A stretch of 64,000 bases of DNA from JBFHIZ01 sp041596215. GTDB taxonomy: Bacteria; Bacillota; Clostridia; Lachnospirales; Lachnospiraceae. The notes under the pieces were generated by a model. That model was not told the DNA's origin and made no database searches. It saw only the letters and a program-made list of their open reading frames with translations. Shown in pieces: positions 61,522 to 64,000 of the stretch (position 1 is the first letter of the stretch; the number at the start of each line of letters is the position of its first letter). A program made the translations under genes and the position numbers. The DNA is taken from positions 62,001 to 126,000 of the forward strand of contig JBFHIZ010000001.1 in assembly GCA_041596215.1 (NCBI GenBank), read 5' to 3'.

Positions 61522-63153
61522 TTATTTGCCTAAATATAAAATTGATTTTGAAGGAAGAAAATAGGTGTCTTCATTTTCGATTACATCGAATTTATTAACA
61601 GATAAATATCCCAAAACATGATATCCATCTATTTTCTCTATTTCTTGGTCTTCTCCTAAATTATATATAATATAAATTAATTTTTCTTGATAATTTCTTT
61701 TTAAAACACAAAGCGAATCTGTCGTTAATTCTTTTTCAACTTCCGTTACCCCTCTTGCGATTTCCGGATTTTCATTTCGTATTCGAATTGCTCTTTTATA
61801 ATAATTATATATGGAATACTTATCCTTTTGTTGCTCTTCTAAACTTTTAAATTGCTGTTCTACTACATCCGCATTTGCAGGTGGATCCGTTGTATCATCA
61901 TTCGGGATCTCACTCCAATGCATAGGTAATCGTTTATTTTCATCTTTGCTCCCAGAAGAATTCATGCCAAGTTCTTCTCCATAATATACAAATGGACTTC
62001 CCGTTAATGATAATAAAATTCCAGCTGAAAATTTCATATTTTCTTCATCATTAACACATTGTGCAGAAATTCTTGTTGTATCATGATTACTTATGAATGG
62101 TGCATCAATATAATTAGGATTTGCTTCAAAATAAGCAGATTCATAATCCAAAATTTCTTTTGCTAAATTTAGTCCAGTTTTATTTGGTAAGCCCCTTGCA
62201 GTCATTGTAATAAAGCCATTATACTGGGATGCTGGGAAATTAAATAAACTTGTAATTCCACTTTGATAATACGTAGAAATCTTTGCTTCGCTATCCCAAA
62301 CTTCTGCGACTAAATATGCATTTGGATTTTTCTTTGTTACATAGGTCTGAAACCACTCCAACACTTCCACATTTTTTTCAGGACTTCCCGAATAAAATTC
62401 TTTTGCAGCATCTAATCGAAAACCATCCGCTCCCATATCCATCCAAAAATCTGCAATCTGTTCGATTTCCATTCTGACATTTTCTGAACTCAGATTTAAA
62501 TCTGGCATTTGATCCCAAAACATACCTTCATAATAATAATCCGATCTTCCAGCTTTATAATATCCATCACCCTTTTTTTCCTTTGTAAAATTATAATACT
62601 CCACATAGGGACAAACAGCCAAATCTGGTTCTTCTTCCTCATCTAGACTTTCCAAATAAGACACCGCTTCTATAAACCATGGGTGTTTTGCCGATGTATG
62701 ATTAAAAACAAAATCAATAATTAATTTAATTTCTCGTTTTTCACATTCTTCAGCCAAACGAACAAAATCCTCATTTGTGCCATATTCTATATCCACAGTA
62801 AAATAATCAACCACATCATATTTATGATAAGTTGTCGATTGCATAATTGGCATCAACCAAATACCATTGAACCCCAGATCAGAGTCTGTCAAATCATCTC
62901 CATCATTAATATAATCCAACTTAGAAATCAATCCGTTGATATCTCCTATCCCATCTCCATCACTATCACAAAAAGAATATAAAAATATCTCATAATAATT
63001 TCGATAATTATCATCTACAATATGCAATTCTTGTTCATAAACATAACTGTCTTCTGGTTCTTCCAAATTCGCTTGTGGTCCTGTTACCTTTCCGCATCCA
63101 ACCAAAAGCAATTCAATACATATGATAAATACTCCAAAAATATATTTGCGCAT
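61522..63153 (-). CDS. alpha-amylase family GH13 lipoprotein, catalytically intact
   Basis: Cell-surface glucan hydrolase of 543 residues. The signal peptide ends in lipobox LVGC (Cys20). The barrel has a DSDGDGIGDINGL calcium-type loop (63-75), IIDFVFNHTSAKHPWF (region I), GFRLDAAKEF with nucleophile Asp248, VAEVWD with acid/base Glu284, and ISNHDTTR with Asp358, so all catalytic residues are present. The C-terminal beta domain follows. It belongs to the maltodextrin/oligo-1,6-glucosidase-like secreted amylases of Clostridia. Its position 9 bases after an ABC permease gene links it to maltodextrin uptake. AAGGAG precedes the ATG. It serves as an internal contrast to the two degenerate GH13 genes. 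Confidence 0.93.
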   Translation of the reverse strand: MRKYIFGVFIICIELLLVGCGKVTGPQANLEEPEDSYVYEQELHIVDDNYRNYYEIFLYSFCDSDGDGIGDINGLISKLDYINDGDDLTDSDLGFNGIWLMPIMQSTTYHKYDVVDYFTVDIEYGTNEDFVRLAEECEKREIKLIIDFVFNHTSAKHPWFIEAVSYLESLDEEEEPDLAVCPYVEYYNFTKEKKGDGYYKAGRSDYYYEGMFWDQMPDLNLSSENVRMEIEQIADFWMDMGADGFRLDAAKEFYSGSPEKNVEVLEWFQTYVTKKNPNAYLVAEVWDSEAKISTYYQSGITSLFNFPASQYNGFITMTARGLPNKTGLNLAKEILDYESAYFEANPNYIDAPFISNHDTTRISAQCVNDEENMKFSAGILLSLTGSPFVYYGEELGMNSSGSKDENKRLPMHWSEIPNDDTTDPPANADVVEQQFKSLEEQQKDKYSIYNYYKRAIRIRNENPEIARGVTEVEKELTTDSLCVLKRNYQEKLIYIIYNLGEDQEIEKIDGYHVLGYLSVNKFDVIENEDTYFLPSKSILYLGK

Positions 63154-63162
63154 TCTTACTCC

Positions 63163-64000
63163 TTATCCTTTTACCGCTCCAGACACCCCTTCTACATAAT
63201 ATCTCTGAGTGAAAATAAATAAAACAGAAATTGGAATTGATATTAAAACACAACCTGCAAAAAATTGAGTGTAATACGATTCAATAAATTCCTTTTCTAA
63301 CATCGTCCAGAGACCAATTGCAATCGTATAATACGTTCGATCCGTTCCTAAAATAACACGAGCAAAAATATAATCTACCCAAGGTGCAATAAAAGAAGTT
63401 AATAAAGTATATACAATAATTGGTTTTGATAAAGGAATGGTGATTCTCCAAAACACATCCCATTTCGTAGCTCCATCAATATAAGCTGCCTCATCAATTG
63501 CCTTTGGAATGGTATCAAAAAATCCTTTTGCGATATAAAATCCCAAACCAGCGCCTCCTGAATATACCATTATCAAGGCTACCAGTTTTAAAGGCCCTGC
63601 TTCCAGCATTCCAAATCCTTTTAAAATATAATAAACAGCAATCATGGACATAAATCCAGGAAACATACCTAATATCAAAGCTACATTTAATAATTTTTTG
63701 CGAAGCTTAAATCGCAATCTTGACATTACATATGCGACACATAAAACAAAAAACGCAGCAAGTACACAACTCACAATTGCAACTACTAATGTATTTACAA
63801 ACCATCTTGCAAAATTCATACCCCCAGTCGTTGCTGTAAATAAATTTTTATAATTATCTAATGTAAATCCACGTGGCCAAATATAACTTTTATAGCCTCC
63901 GCTTTCTGCACGAAAAGAAGTTAATAAGGTAAAAGAAATTGGAAGGATCCAAATCACAGCTAAAATACCCAAAATAAAATGTATGATTGAATTGGAAAAG
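63163..64000 (-). CDS. sugar ABC transporter permease, MalG-like, 5' end outside window
   Basis: Inner-membrane permease of the MalG family (carbohydrate importer). The frame is open to the window edge; the in-frame TTG at 63972 is unlikely to be the start because hydrophobic MalG-like sequence continues upstream of it. Visible features: SFTLLTSFRAE, ARWFVNTLVVAIVSCVLAAFFVLCVAYVMSRLRF, and the EAA motif DEAAYIDGATKWDVFWRITIPLSKPI that contacts the ATPase, ending in a short RYYVEGVSGAVKG tail, typical of the family. Upstream malE and malF would be expected outside the window. Followed by the lipoprotein amylase. Confidence 0.92.
   Translation of the reverse strand, partial: FSNSIIHFILGILAVIWILPISFTLLTSFRAESGGYKSYIWPRGFTLDNYKNLFTATTGGMNFARWFVNTLVVAIVSCVLAAFFVLCVAYVMSRLRFKLRKKLLNVALILGMFPGFMSMIAVYYILKGFGMLEAGPLKLVALIMVYSGGAGLGFYIAKGFFDTIPKAIDEAAYIDGATKWDVFWRITIPLSKPIIVYTLLTSFIAPWVDYIFARVILGTDRTYYTIAIGLWTMLEKEFIESYYTQFFAGCVLISIPISVLFIFTQRYYVEGVSGAVKG

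Noticed and set aside
1..64000. CRISPR array, insertion sequences, prophage or integrated element
   Set aside because: No regularly spaced direct repeats, transposase, integrase or phage genes were found, and the tRNA-Thr 3' end shows no nearby integrase or duplicated att-like sequence.

Overview
The window is an AT-rich, gene-dense chromosomal segment of a low-GC, Gram-positive, probably anaerobic bacterium. The gene order radC-mreB-mreC-mreD-PBP2-minC-rodA-mgsA, the BmpA-type nucleoside ABC transporter, the DUF5662 and DUF1292 proteins, DUF1015 near serC-serA, several c-di-GMP proteins and strong AGGAGG-type ribosome binding sites all fit Clostridia, most likely Lachnospiraceae. That assignment is an inference from gene content. 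Fifty-two protein genes (two cut by the window edges) and one tRNA gene are supported. All but two protein genes (aroC and the DUF1292 gene) lie on the minus strand, so the minus strand is probably the leading strand. No CRISPR array, insertion sequence, prophage, rRNA or replication origin was seen, and no gene-free stretch exceeds about 220 bases.

Layout, in minus-strand transcription order. (1) 64000-54462: maltodextrin ABC permease plus lipoprotein alpha-amylase, then a nucleoside uptake and salvage block (BmpA, NupO, NupP, NupQ, cytidine deaminase) and a purine permease. (2) 54396-51953: membrane-anchored MutS-like ATPase, RNase HI and a small membrane protein. (3) 51923-47040: WYL regulator, dUTPase, glutamyl-tRNA synthetase and a UvrD-type helicase. 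(4) 46550-43044: a GlgX/isoamylase-like protein with its catalytic residues replaced, DUF5662 and trpS. (5) degV, convergent with aroC, then vanY-tgt and yajC. (6) 37875-32005: leuB-ilvD-ilvB-L,D-transpeptidase. (7) serC-serA, ended by a strong terminator. (8) 29575-23005: a c-di-GMP phosphodiesterase, DUF1015, a GlgB-like protein that has lost its nucleophile, and MscS. (9) tRNA-Thr(CGU) and a TPR-GGDEF protein. (10) 21171-8777: argH-asd-EAL protein-ATPase-mutS-mutL-miaA-ynbB, with no terminator seen inside. (11) 8644-1: radC and the cell elongation cluster, ending in mgsA and a partial D,D-carboxypeptidase.

The recurring theme is proteins that keep the fold but lose the active site. Two independent GH13 proteins (GlgB-like and GlgX-like) have both catalytic aspartates substituted; the GlgX-like one also lacks the acid/base glutamate, which the GlgB-like one keeps. 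The amylase at 61522-63153 is intact. The MreB-like protein of the mre cluster lacks the EEP glutamates and the phosphate-2 aspartate. The MinC-like protein lacks the MinD-binding RSGQ motif, and minD and minE are absent from the cluster where they would normally lie. Both EAL proteins carry degenerate GGDEF domains. These are the observations most worth following.
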